Source: Cyanobacteria bacterium RYN_339
GTDB lineage: Bacteria; Cyanobacteriota; Sericytochromatia; S15B-MN24; JAQBPE01
Direction of reading: 5' to 3'
Length of the DNA stretch: 49,023 bases
NCBI GenBank assembly: GCA_028287685.1
Contig: JAQBPE010000264.1
Span: 1 to 49,023 of the forward strand
The translations under genes and the position numbers were made by a program. The stretch's first letter is position 1. Every line of letters starts with the position of its first letter. A model generated the notes under the pieces. The model searched no databases. It was given only the letters and a program-made list of their open reading frames with translations, and had not been told where the DNA came from. This document shows positions 39,601 to 47,288 of the stretch, one piece after another.

Positions 39601-41505
39601 CGTACCTTGCTCGCCCATGCGCGTCTCCAGCTGGACGGCCAGCTCGCGGTGCAGGCGCAGGCGCGTCTCTACCGGGATGCGGTCGTAGACGGCCGCGCGC
39701 AGGGCGGCGTCGCCGAACATGTAGCCACGCTCGCCGGCTTCCAGCACCCGGGCCTGGGCGGCCTCGTCGAGCGCGTCGAACAGCGTGTCGTCTTCCATGC
39801 CCAGGATCGCGGACGCCATGGCCACGCCGATGGGCTGGCCGTTCACGGCCGCCAGCTCGCAGACGCGCAGGGCCTCCGGCGAGAGGCTGGCCAGGCGGTC
39901 CAGCAGCAGATCCTGGATGTCACCCGGCAGGTCCTCGGGGGCGATCGCCTCCGGCAGCTGCCAGCGGCCGCGGCTGCGGCCCAGCGAGCCCACGCGTTGC
40001 AAGTGCTCCAGGAGGTTGCCGATCAGCTGGGGGTTGCCTCCCGTCAGCTCGTGGGCCTGGGCCACCAGCCCGGCGGGCAAGTCGTCCACGCCCAGCATGG
40101 AGCGGATCATCTCGCCCGTGGCCATGGCATCGAGTGGCAGCAACGGCAGGCCAGGCACCTTGGCGGTGCGGGCGGCGCAGACGATCAGCAGCGGCTTGTC
40201 GGCGGCGTTGCGGGCCAGGTAGTTCAGCGTCTCCACGGACAGGGCGTCGGCCTGGTCCCAGTTGTCCAGCGCCACCACGCCACCCTTGGCAGCCGTGGCC
40301 TGCAGGATCAGGTGGGTGAAGGCGGCCTGCAGGGCGGTCTTCTCTTCCTTCGGCTCCATGCTGGGGGCCGGCCGGCCGTCCGCCAGCTCGGGCATCAGCT
40401 TGGAAAGCAGCGGGGTGTGTTCGAGCAGCACTTGCGGGCAGGCTTCGCGCGCTAGCGGCAACAGGCCGCGCAGGATGTCGAGGAAGGCGCCGTAAGGGGC
40501 CGGGTCATCGGCACAGGTGCCCTGCAGGAAGGGCAGCTCCTCCAGCTGGACGGCAAAGCGGAACTCCGTCAGCAGGCGGCTCTTGCCGGCGCCCGCGGGG
40601 CCCGTGACCCAGACCGTCTGGCCCTGGCCCTTGTCCACCGCGTTCAAGGCGTCGATCAGCTTGGCGAGCTCGCCGCCGCGGCCCACGAAGGCACTGGCCA
40701 GCAGGCTCGCGCCCATGCCTTCGTCGACTTCCAGCCCCAGGGCGGCCAGCATGTCGTAGGCGCTGGCGTAGCGGGAGGCAGGCTCCTTGGCCAGCAGCTT
40801 CAGCACCACGCGCTCGAAAAGCGGCGAGACGTCGGGCGTCAGCTCGCGCAGGGGGCGCGGCGGCTGCGACAAGTGAGCGCGCAAGACCTCGACCGGGTTG
40901 CTGCCCTCGAAGGGCGGCCGGCCGGTCAGCAAGTGGTACGTGACGGCGCCCAGGCCATACAGGTCGGCGCGCTGGTCCAGGCGGTCGAGCTTGACCATCT
41001 CCGGCGCCAGGTAGGCGATCGTGCCCTTGATGGCGGTGGGCGTCTGGCCGGCCAGCTCGATCAGGCCGAAGTCCATCAGCTTGACCGTGCCGTCCGGCTT
41101 GATGCGGATGTTCTCGGGCTTCACGTCGCAGTGGACAAAGCCCTGCTGGTGGATGTAGCCCAGCGCCAGGCCCAGCTGCCGCAAGATCGAGGGCAGCTCC
41201 GCCTGCGAGACGGGCCGCTCGTCCAGGCCCGTGCCCGGCACGACCTCCATCGTGTAGTAGGGCGTGCCGTCGGGCAACCGACCGTAGTCGAAGACCTCGC
41301 AGGTGTTGGGGTGCCGGAGCTTCGCCATCGTGCGGAACTCTTGCTTGAACCCCAGGAAGGTGGCCTCGTCCATGCCGGCTTGCCCGGCCAGGGCCTTCAG
41401 GGCCACCTGCCGGCCACGCGTGGCGTCCTCCACCAGCCAGACCGACCCCATGCCGCCTTCGCCGAGCTTTTCCAGGACCTTGTAACGGTTGCCTGCGTCG
41501 ATCAT
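36670..41505 (-). CDS. Giant Ser/Thr kinase - ATPase - TPR - GAF - diguanylate cyclase
   Basis: A 1611-residue cytosolic signalling protein. Residues 8-255 are a PknB-like kinase: GEGGMGSV, K37 in VALK, HCDVKPEN with D127 (HRD is HCD here), DFG 145-147 and APE. A STAND/AAA-type ATPase follows, with Walker A GPAGAGKS (302-309) and a Walker B-like VVALDNWDQ. Then comes a long TPR-like helical region (about 680-1140), a GAF domain (about 1220-1390) and a C-terminal GGDEF domain. GGEEF begins at 1514 and is preceded by an RxxD inhibitory site (RTCD, 1505-1508), so c-di-GMP synthesis with feedback is expected. No clear ribosome site precedes the ATG. TATATA at 41547-41552 between TACCCCT direct repeats may be the promoter. 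Confidence 0.93.
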   Translation of the reverse strand: MIDAGNRYKVLEKLGEGGMGSVWLVEDATRGRQVALKALAGQAGMDEATFLGFKQEFRTMAKLRHPNTCEVFDYGRLPDGTPYYTMEVVPGTGLDERPVSQAELPSILRQLGLALGYIHQQGFVHCDVKPENIRIKPDGTVKLMDFGLIELAGQTPTAIKGTIAYLAPEMVKLDRLDQRADLYGLGAVTYHLLTGRPPFEGSNPVEVLRAHLSQPPRPLRELTPDVSPLFERVVLKLLAKEPASRYASAYDMLAALGLEVDEGMGASLLASAFVGRGGELAKLIDALNAVDKGQGQTVWVTGPAGAGKSRLLTEFRFAVQLEELPFLQGTCADDPAPYGAFLDILRGLLPLAREACPQVLLEHTPLLSKLMPELADGRPAPSMEPKEEKTALQAAFTHLILQATAAKGGVVALDNWDQADALSVETLNYLARNAADKPLLIVCAARTAKVPGLPLLPLDAMATGEMIRSMLGVDDLPAGLVAQAHELTGGNPQLIGNLLEHLQRVGSLGRSRGRWQLPEAIAPEDLPGDIQDLLLDRLASLSPEALRVCELAAVNGQPIGVAMASAILGMEDDTLFDALDEAAQARVLEAGERGYMFGDAALRAAVYDRIPVETRLRLHRELAVQLETRMGEQGTSLGDLTLLARHFLAASPDGASDLAGRAIRYALDAGGKNLDIFALDLAQDLLTAGLALVDGRKVAEVWEETRCDYLNLLATVAHWRYDLEKANQYLSAGIPLAEKLGDKARLLEMVVTQAKNGSLSGTGARISEAIKGFERAIELADELGNARTAARARVNMGRCLFFQGSFTRAREVFSVAAERAKAADLTSWYASSLCFLGYLEVAAGGSTREQGFGHITEAIELQERIGDKGGVEYSYNLLFEVQLQAGKLKDAQESARRNTALAKELGIQDDYVIGVLNQSIVALELGNLWRALDLAGQCATLAKELDHKQALPIGGAVLALVLLHRGDYAKGVEQLRAAEQLARETSNYVYSIVLPFVVEGWLLLGEIQEALNAAQEGLFMLRSMDDTGAHVRLSTYLAEIHSRMGQSDVARDFADRAIQAAIDADAKGSLARGLFAKAMLLRKDQPDEARKAADQAAGVCSVIGADLLSCRTALVQGELAAAGGYPEATGFYQAALTLAEQAGEPQFRALALFGLSQVTAGEGASTMLLDAQKTLRGLGDELEPEARARFLAQPDLQRVMEKIPGITTESPLASPEASQLTLERLQRVSLDLQNVAGQYGVLFKEWTAKSQQLEMLNDLARQINETLQIDAVLDQVVRLTLEITKAERGFVLLRDEEEPDKLICRAAFNQFGRAIAHERSSMSVSQKVLATGQALAIMDATTNEEFQSSKSIMALNLRTLMCVPLQAKGKSLGVLYVDSQAVVTTFSDKDLDLLKAIASHASVAIENATLYSTLNQRAAELERALEMYRKADYEASTDALTGLRNRRFFLDQAARELDISRRYKRAMSLLLVDVDHFKRINDTYGHAVGDRVLVAVADALAKAARTCDLPARYGGEEFVVLCPDTDAPGAMILAERFRKALASIEVVDVEGRPIRGVTATLGVSGLAAGDKDAAAILGRADAALYHGKATGRDRVVAWSEELSGEEASPKA

Positions 41506-41565
41506 TCGGAATGGGTCACTTTCGAGGGTAAGACGGGTCGTACCCCTATATACCCCTGGCGCGGC

Positions 41566-43095
41566 TTAAGCCTTATTGCTGACCGGCTCCCAGTTGCTAA
41601 GCAATTCAACCACCATGCGGACGGGCACCCCGGTCGGGCCCTTCGGACGGTAAGGCTTCTCGCGCTCCGTCCAGGCGGTGCCCGCGATGTCCAGGTGGAC
41701 CCAGGGCGTGTTGTCCGTGAAACGGTTCAGGAAGCAGGCCGCGGTGATGGTGCCGGCTTCGCGGCCGCCGATGTTCTTCATATCGGCGATATCGGACTTC
41801 AGCAGCTCGTTGTACTCCTTCCAGAGCGGGAGCTGCCAGCCGCGATCGCCGGTCTTCTCGCCGCAGGCCAGGATCCGGTCGACCAGTGGCTGGTTGTTGC
41901 CCAACACGCCAATCGCCTCCATGCCCAGCGCGATCACGCAGGCGCCGGTCAGCGTGGCCATGTCGATGATGGCCTGGGCCTTGAGGTCCTTCACGGCGTA
42001 CGCGATCGCGTCCATCAGCACCAGGCGGCCCTCGGCGTCGGTGTTCAGCACCTCGACGGTCTGGCCGTTGTAGCTCGTGAGGATGTCGCCCGGCTTGATG
42101 GCGGTGCCGCTCGGCATGTTGTCCGTGGCCGGCACCAGGCCGACGACGTTGCGCTTCACGCCCAGCTTGGCGATCGCCCGCATGATCCCGATCGTGGCCG
42201 CGCCGCCCGCCATGTCGTACTTCATCTTCTCCATGCCTTCGCCCGGCTTGATGGAGATGCCGCCGGTGTCGAAGGTGATGCCCTTGCCGATCACGGCGAT
42301 CGGCGCCTCGCCCTTCTCGCCGCCGTTGTGGGTCATGATGATGAACTTGGGCGGCTCGACGGAGCCCTGGTTGACGCCCAGCACGCCGCCCATGCCCAGC
42401 TTCTCCATGTCGGCCTTCTCGAGGATCGTGACCTCGAGGCCCACTTCCTTGCCGATGCGCACGGCCTCTTCCGCCATGCGCGTGGCCGTGACGACGTTGC
42501 TCGGGTGCATGACCAGGTTGCGGGTCTCCGTGATCGACTCCGCCAGCACGCGGGCCACGCCCACGGCGCTTTCCAGCTGGGCCTTGGCGCCGGCGTCCTC
42601 CGTCACGAAGGTCACGCTCTCGACGGCCTTGAGCTCGTCGCGCTCCTTGGTGCGGTAGTCATGCATCGACCAGAGCGACAGCAGCGCGCCCTCCGCGACG
42701 GCCTGCGCCAGGGCGGGCCAATCCTTGCCCAGGTCGGTCTTGGCGTGCGACGGACCGGGGATCAGCACCGCGACGTCCTTCACGCCCAGGTCACGCAGGC
42801 TGGACGTGCCCTTGCCGCCGCCGTTGCGCATCTTGTCCAGGCTGAGGTCCGCGGCCTTGCCCAGGCCCACGAGCGCAAAGCGCTTGATCGCCTTGTCCGG
42901 CGTGTGCAGCACCAGCACCTGGTTGGCCTTGCCCTTGAAGTCGCCCGAGGCCAGCACCTTGGCGATCAGGCCGCCGGAAATCTCGTCCGCTTCCGCCTTG
43001 GGACCCGCCAGCTCCATGTCGCCTTCCAGGAAGCCCAGCGCGAGCGCCTCGGTCTTGAGATCGGCCAGCTTGCCTGCGGTGACTTGAACGTTCAT
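41566..43095 (-). CDS. pepA: Leucyl aminopeptidase, M17 family
   Basis: A 509-residue cytosolic aminopeptidase. The catalytic half has both signatures intact: VIGKGITFDTGGISIKP (metal-binding Lys and Asp) and NTDAEGRLVLMDA, plus KYDMAGGAA. The N-terminal 170 residues are the regulatory/DNA-binding-like macro fold of this family. Length is the usual 480-510. The start at 43095 (MNVQV) has GAGGA upstream. It lies on the same strand as, and 41 bases after, the hydrolase/ArsA pair. Confidence 0.95.
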   Translation of the reverse strand: MNVQVTAGKLADLKTEALALGFLEGDMELAGPKAEADEISGGLIAKVLASGDFKGKANQVLVLHTPDKAIKRFALVGLGKAADLSLDKMRNGGGKGTSSLRDLGVKDVAVLIPGPSHAKTDLGKDWPALAQAVAEGALLSLWSMHDYRTKERDELKAVESVTFVTEDAGAKAQLESAVGVARVLAESITETRNLVMHPSNVVTATRMAEEAVRIGKEVGLEVTILEKADMEKLGMGGVLGVNQGSVEPPKFIIMTHNGGEKGEAPIAVIGKGITFDTGGISIKPGEGMEKMKYDMAGGAATIGIMRAIAKLGVKRNVVGLVPATDNMPSGTAIKPGDILTSYNGQTVEVLNTDAEGRLVLMDAIAYAVKDLKAQAIIDMATLTGACVIALGMEAIGVLGNNQPLVDRILACGEKTGDRGWQLPLWKEYNELLKSDIADMKNIGGREAGTITAACFLNRFTDNTPWVHLDIAGTAWTEREKPYRPKGPTGVPVRMVVELLSNWEPVSNKA

Positions 43096-43136
43096 GGAGA
43101 TCCTCTTTTTTGCTGTTGCTGGGTCGGTTGGTAGGT

Positions 43137-43748
43137 TCAGTTGAAGAACGGATTGCTGCGTCTCTCGGCACCCACGGAGGTCGTGGGGCCGTGGCCCGGG
43201 TAGAGCGTGACCCGATCGTGGAGCGTGAAGAGGCGCTCTTCGATCGAAGCCTGCAGGGTCGGCCAGGAGCCCCCCCACAAATCGGTGCGACCAACGCCGC
43301 CCGCGAAGATGGTATCACCCACGAACACATGATCGCCGAAGCGGTAGGAGACGCCGCCGGGGGAATGGCCGGGCGTGGCGATTTGCTCGAGGTGGGCGGC
43401 GCCGAACGGCAGGGTCTCGTGGCCTTCCAACACGCGATCGATGCGCGGCTGGGGCAAGGGCGGCATGCCGAAGAGCTGGCATTGCAGGGGCAGGTTCTCC
43501 AGCAGCTCGACCTCGTCGCGCGGCACGCAAACCGGGATGTCGTACCGGTCTTGCAGCGCCTTGCAGGCGCCCACGTGGTCGAGGTGGGCGTGGGTGAGCA
43601 GGATGTAGCGGGGCTTCGCGCCCGTCTGCTCGATCGCCTCGATCAGGCGGTCCGGCTCATCGCCGGGGTCGAAGATGGCCAGGTCGCCGTCCTGGACGAG
43701 CAGGTAGCAGTTCTCCTGGAAGGGTCCAACGGTCAAGCAGGTGATCAT
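43137..43748 (-). CDS. Metallo-beta-lactamase-fold hydrolase, glyoxalase II-like
   Basis: A 203-residue protein of the YcbL/short glyoxalase II type. The metal ligands are complete: THAHLDH, GHSPG, VGDTIF and GHGP. Such enzymes hydrolyse thioesters like S-lactoylglutathione, but substrates vary. The gene starts inside the stop codon of the ArsA-like gene (ATGA, 43745-43748), so the two are translationally coupled, which is not a pairing I would predict and may be meaningful. Confidence 0.92.
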   Translation of the reverse strand: MITCLTVGPFQENCYLLVQDGDLAIFDPGDEPDRLIEAIEQTGAKPRYILLTHAHLDHVGACKALQDRYDIPVCVPRDEVELLENLPLQCQLFGMPPLPQPRIDRVLEGHETLPFGAAHLEQIATPGHSPGGVSYRFGDHVFVGDTIFAGGVGRTDLWGGSWPTLQASIEERLFTLHDRVTLYPGHGPTTSVGAERRSNPFFN

Positions 43749-44917
43749 GAGGTCCTGGCTAGCGTAACCAGCAGCCTCCCTTCCGCGAACTTGGCCTTCA
43801 CGGGCTGCATGTCGGTGGTCTCCGGCGGCAGCACTAGGTTCCGCCGGTGCTGGCCTATTGTAATGTACAATTCGTTCTCGAATTTGGCCAGGTCGACGTC
43901 CTTGGCGGTCACGAAGGGCAGCTTGATGTCCACCATCACCTGCTCGCCGTCCTGGGTCACGCGCAAGGCCAGGTCTTGGGTCTGGCGCGCCGTGGCGTCG
44001 GAGCTCGGCCAGACCTGCTCGCCGAACGCGGTGAGCTTCGCGATCCCGCGCGGCTCTTGTGCCAGCATCTCGACCTCCGAAACGGCCACCGGCGCAAACT
44101 CGGCCTGCGCGCGGGCGCGGACGCCCTGCTCGCGCTCGCGCGGCTCGGCGAAGAACGGGTCCACCACCGCCGCGGGCAGCAGGCGGTTCACCAGCACCTG
44201 GTCGGTCGTGATGCCGTAGAGGCTCAGGTGGGCATACAGGTTGCGCGCCTCGTCCAGCGCGGGCGTCTCGGGCGTCAGCACCAGCCGCGCGGAGGTCACG
44301 GCCGGGTCCGCCAGCAGGGCGGGCAGGCCGCGCAACAGCTCCAGCGTCTCCAACCCCTTGCCGATCATGCCGCCGGTAGGTAAGGGGATGTTGGCGCCCA
44401 GCATGGGCAGCGCCATCATCATCTGCGCGCCGTAGCGCTCCCACAGCCGCTTGCCGTGCTTCGCGTAGAAGCCCATCACGTCGGGCAGGCTGAGCAGGCG
44501 CAACGCGAAGGCCGTGGGGGCATGGTCCACGATGATCACGTCGAACTGCTTGGAATCGGCATGTTGCTTGAGCCGCAGCAAGGCGGCGAACTCGTGCACG
44601 CCGGGCAAGGAGGCCAGCTCCGCGCCGGCGCCTTGTTGGAAGCCCTGGCTCTTGATCACGCTGTCGAGGTAGCCGCGCAAGTCGCCCCATTGATCGTCCA
44701 GCAGGGAGAGGGCCTCCAGCTCGGCCGCCCACAGGTTCGGGCCCAGCGGGGTGGGCGTGCCGCCCACGGCCTGGTCGAAGGTCCAGGCCAGGCTGTGCGC
44801 CGGGTCGACGCTGTAGACCAGGGTGCGCTGCCCCACCGCCGCGGAACGGGCGCCCAGCGCCGCGGCGAGCGTGCTCTTGCCGACGCCGCCCTTGCCACAC
44901 ATGAGGATGATGCGCAT
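43745..44917 (-). CDS. ArsA/GET3-type ATPase with C-terminal Hsp20-like domain
   Basis: A 390-residue deviant-Walker ATPase. P-loop CGKGGVGKST (7-16), switch I-type DPAHSL and switch II-like VDHAPTAFALRLL are present. The last 75 residues (ALRVTQDGEQVMVDIKLPF...LYITIGQHRRNLVLP...AKFAEGRLLVTLA) form the alpha-crystallin-like domain found on ArsA homologues of cyanobacteria and relatives. The conserved arsenite cysteines are not apparent and there is no ArsB/ArsR nearby, so client-protein targeting is more likely than arsenic export. GAAAGGA precedes the ATG. A TATAAT -10 lies at 44943-44948. Confidence 0.92.
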   Translation of the reverse strand: MRIILMCGKGGVGKSTLAAALGARSAAVGQRTLVYSVDPAHSLAWTFDQAVGGTPTPLGPNLWAAELEALSLLDDQWGDLRGYLDSVIKSQGFQQGAGAELASLPGVHEFAALLRLKQHADSKQFDVIIVDHAPTAFALRLLSLPDVMGFYAKHGKRLWERYGAQMMMALPMLGANIPLPTGGMIGKGLETLELLRGLPALLADPAVTSARLVLTPETPALDEARNLYAHLSLYGITTDQVLVNRLLPAAVVDPFFAEPREREQGVRARAQAEFAPVAVSEVEMLAQEPRGIAKLTAFGEQVWPSSDATARQTQDLALRVTQDGEQVMVDIKLPFVTAKDVDLAKFENELYITIGQHRRNLVLPPETTDMQPVKAKFAEGRLLVTLARTS

Positions 44918-44942
44918 GCCAGTCCTTTCAAACGAGGGCCCT

Positions 44943-44948
44943 ATTATA
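44943..44948 (-). promoter_or_regulatory. Consensus -10 (TATAAT) of the ArsA-like operon
   Basis: The minus strand reads GCTATAATAGGG, with a perfect TATAAT 26 bases upstream of the ATG at 44917. No -35 match is visible at 16-18 bases. Confidence 0.6.
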
Positions 44949-45026
44949 GCGCGACGCTCGCTCGCCGGTTGTTTTCGCCCCGGACCGGCCCTAGGATTGT
45001 AAACGATTGTGAATGGAGGGGGCGCC

Positions 45027-45428
45027 ATGTCCGACCGTGACGACATCCGGAAGAAACCGATGCTGCTTTGGCCGATCGGCGTGACCGTCGCCCTGATGGC
45101 CGGCCTGCTGATCGGCATGCTCGTGTTGCTGCCGCTGTTCGGCCGCACGGAGTACAGGGTCGGTCTCTACGACGCAACGCACCCGGTCGCCCAGGTGAAG
45201 TACCACAACGAGACCTGGGCGCCCACGGGCCCGGCCCAGAAGACGCCGGACCGCCAGATGGTGGCCATCGGCCACACGGACGAGGGCTATTACCTCTACG
45301 TGGACACCCTGCGGGGCCAGACGGGCGGCGGCGGCGGTATGCCGGAGACCAGCGCCAACGAAACCAACTTCAACCAGGTGTTCCTGCGCACCAAGGAGGG
45401 GACCTACGTGCCCTTGGCGCGGCGCTGA
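45027..45428 (+). CDS. Single-pass membrane protein, function unknown
   Basis: A 133-residue protein with a basic cytoplasmic tail (SDRDDIRKKP), one membrane helix (PIGVTVALMAGLLIGMLVLLPLF) and about 95 residues outside, rich in Thr/Gly with a probable beta fold (TEYRVGLYDATHPVAQVKYHNETWAP...GYYLYVDTL). I recognise no family. The ATG at 45027 has GGAGGGGG before it. It is divergent from the ArsA-like gene and 152 bases before the PRC-barrel gene on the same strand. Confidence 0.78.
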   Translation: MSDRDDIRKKPMLLWPIGVTVALMAGLLIGMLVLLPLFGRTEYRVGLYDATHPVAQVKYHNETWAPTGPAQKTPDRQMVAIGHTDEGYYLYVDTLRGQTGGGGGMPETSANETNFNQVFLRTKEGTYVPLARR

Positions 45429-45580
45429 TGCACCGGGTGGGAAGACCTTCTTCGCGCGACGGGGCGTGGAGGCTGGCGGTGGAGGCGGCGGCGGCAACGG
45501 GGCCCCGACGATCCATCTCCAGGTGGGGCCGGGCAGGTACCAGCCCCTGATCGCCCAGCAAACTCGAGGGAGGTAAGACC

Positions 45581-46096
45581 ATGGCCCTGAAGCGCCTGGA
45601 TTGGAACAGCCACTACCATGTGGCCGCCGGCAGCACGGACGTGCGGGGCTGGCATGTGGTCGACATGGACCACAACGCCGTCGGCAAGGTCGACGGCTTG
45701 CTCTTCGACCCGGTTGCGAAGCTGGTTCGCTACGCGATCGTGGCCGTCACCGACCACCGCGTGCTCGTGCCGATCGGGCAGTTAGAGATCGACGAGGCCG
45801 CGCGCCAGGTCATCACCCATGCCCATGGCCACGACGCGCTGTTGGCGTTGCCGACCTATGACGAGGCCAGCTTCGACGAGGCCGACCACTACGCCGGCGT
45901 GAACCCGACCTGGCAGCGCGACGATCAGCCGGATTACGCGCTCGAGCCCTTCGCGAATGCACCGCAACCGATCCGCGCGATCGAGCAAGGGTTGCGCTCG
46001 CCCGCGCGTCAGCTCACGTTCACGGGCTCGGAGCCCGTCGAGATGGAGTTGCCCCTGATCAACCCGCACGAAAAGGCCTGGCGGCCAGGCGAGTAG
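45581..46096 (+). CDS. PRC-barrel domain protein
   Basis: A 171-residue cytosolic protein. Residues 15-95 are a PRC barrel (VRGWHVVDMDHNAVGKVDGLLFDPVAKLVRYAIVAV...RVLVPIGQLEID), the beta-barrel also found in photosynthetic reaction centre subunit H and RimM. The remaining half is a charged, flexible tail with an extra strand (ARQLTFTGSEPVEMEL). Stand-alone PRC proteins are often stress-associated, with no fixed function. GGGAGG precedes the ATG. Its stop codon directly abuts that of the converging antiporter gene. Confidence 0.88.
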   Translation: MALKRLDWNSHYHVAAGSTDVRGWHVVDMDHNAVGKVDGLLFDPVAKLVRYAIVAVTDHRVLVPIGQLEIDEAARQVITHAHGHDALLALPTYDEASFDEADHYAGVNPTWQRDDQPDYALEPFANAPQPIRAIEQGLRSPARQLTFTGSEPVEMELPLINPHEKAWRPGE

Positions 46097-47269
46097 CTAG
46101 ATGACGGCCTTGAGCCCCAACCGCGTGATCAGCTTGCCGACCGTCAGGCCCTGCGCCAACAGCGAGAACAGGACGTAGCCAAAGGTCATGGAGATCACCT
46201 GCTCGCGGAAGGGGAACGCCGGCGGCAGGCCCAGCGCCAGCGCCATCGACAGCGCGCCGCGCAGGCTGCCCCAGACCAACAGGTGTTGCCACGAAGGCGG
46301 GAGGCCGGCGCCGACCGCCTTCAAGGGCAGCGCCAGGCCGTAGATGCAGATGGCGCGTGCCGCCATGATCGCGGCGGTTGCGCCCAATACCAGCTCCCAG
46401 TGGGTCCACCAGGCCACCTGGCAGGCCTGGATGCCGATCAACAGGAAGACGATCGAGTTGACCACGAAGGCGGCATACTCCCAGAAGGCATGGACGGCGA
46501 CGCGCGACTGCTCGGACATGGCGGTGCGCATCCCGTAGTTGCCGACCACGAGGCCGCCGGCCACCACGGCGATCACGCCGGAGACATGCATGGCTTCGGC
46601 CAGCAAGTACGCCCCGAAGGCCACGATCGTGGTCAGCATGATCTCCAGCAGGTGGTCGTCGAAGTCCTTGGTGGCGCGGGAGGCGGCCCAGCCGACCAGG
46701 CCGCCCACGGCGATGCCGCCCAGCATCACCCAGGCGAAGCGGCCGACCACGCCGAGGACCGTGGCGTCCTGCCCCATCGCGCTGCCCAGAAGCACCAGGA
46801 AGACCACCACGGCCACGCCGTCGTTGAAGAGGCTCTCGGCCTCCACGATCAGCGCCAGGCGGGGGTTAACGCCCAGCTGCTTGAGCACGGCGATCACGGA
46901 GATCGGGTCCGTGGGCGAGATCAGCGCGCCGAACACCAACGCCACCGGCAACGGGATGCCAAACCCCCAGGCCACCGCCGCCCCGACCAACCCGGTCGAG
47001 AGGATCGTCCCCACGAGGGCGAAGGCGCCGATGGGTTTCCAGTCAGCCCGCAGTTGGCCGCCCGGCAGGTTGATCGAGGCCTCGAACAGCAAGGGCGGCA
47101 AGAACAACGTGAACAGCGTCTGGGGATCGAGCTGGGCCTGCGGCATCAGGTGCCAGAACCCGATCGCCAGGCCCGTCACCACCAACGCGAGGGCGTAAGG
47201 CAACTTGAAGCGCCGCGCCACCATCGCCACGATCGAAGCCGTCACCATCAAGGTGACGAACACGGTCAT
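46097..47269 (-). CDS. CPA1-type Na+/H+ antiporter
   Basis: A 390-residue polytopic transporter with about 10-12 helices. Landmarks of the CPA1/NhaP family are LPPLLFEASINLPGGQLR, GALISPTDPISVIAVLKQLGV, VEAESLFNDGVAVVVF with the ion-binding Asp, and VWGSLRGALSMALAL. It should exchange Na+ or K+ for protons at the inner membrane. The cytoplasmic C-terminal domain of larger members is absent. The ATG at 47269 has no clear ribosome site, and a TTG at 47281 preceded by TAGG is an alternative. It follows the M3 peptidase gene by about 20 bases and is probably co-transcribed. Confidence 0.92.
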   Translation of the reverse strand: MTVFVTLMVTASIVAMVARRFKLPYALALVVTGLAIGFWHLMPQAQLDPQTLFTLFLPPLLFEASINLPGGQLRADWKPIGAFALVGTILSTGLVGAAVAWGFGIPLPVALVFGALISPTDPISVIAVLKQLGVNPRLALIVEAESLFNDGVAVVVFLVLLGSAMGQDATVLGVVGRFAWVMLGGIAVGGLVGWAASRATKDFDDHLLEIMLTTIVAFGAYLLAEAMHVSGVIAVVAGGLVVGNYGMRTAMSEQSRVAVHAFWEYAAFVVNSIVFLLIGIQACQVAWWTHWELVLGATAAIMAARAICIYGLALPLKAVGAGLPPSWQHLLVWGSLRGALSMALALGLPPAFPFREQVISMTFGYVLFSLLAQGLTVGKLITRLGLKAVI

Positions 47270-47288
47270 ATCGAACGGCAAGCCGAGC

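Noticed and set aside
38251-43134. Very long plus-strand frames (over 700 codons) antisense to the kinase-cyclase and aminopeptidase genes
   Set aside because: The minus strand carries complete kinase, Walker, GAF, GGDEF and M17 motifs; the plus-strand translations have none.
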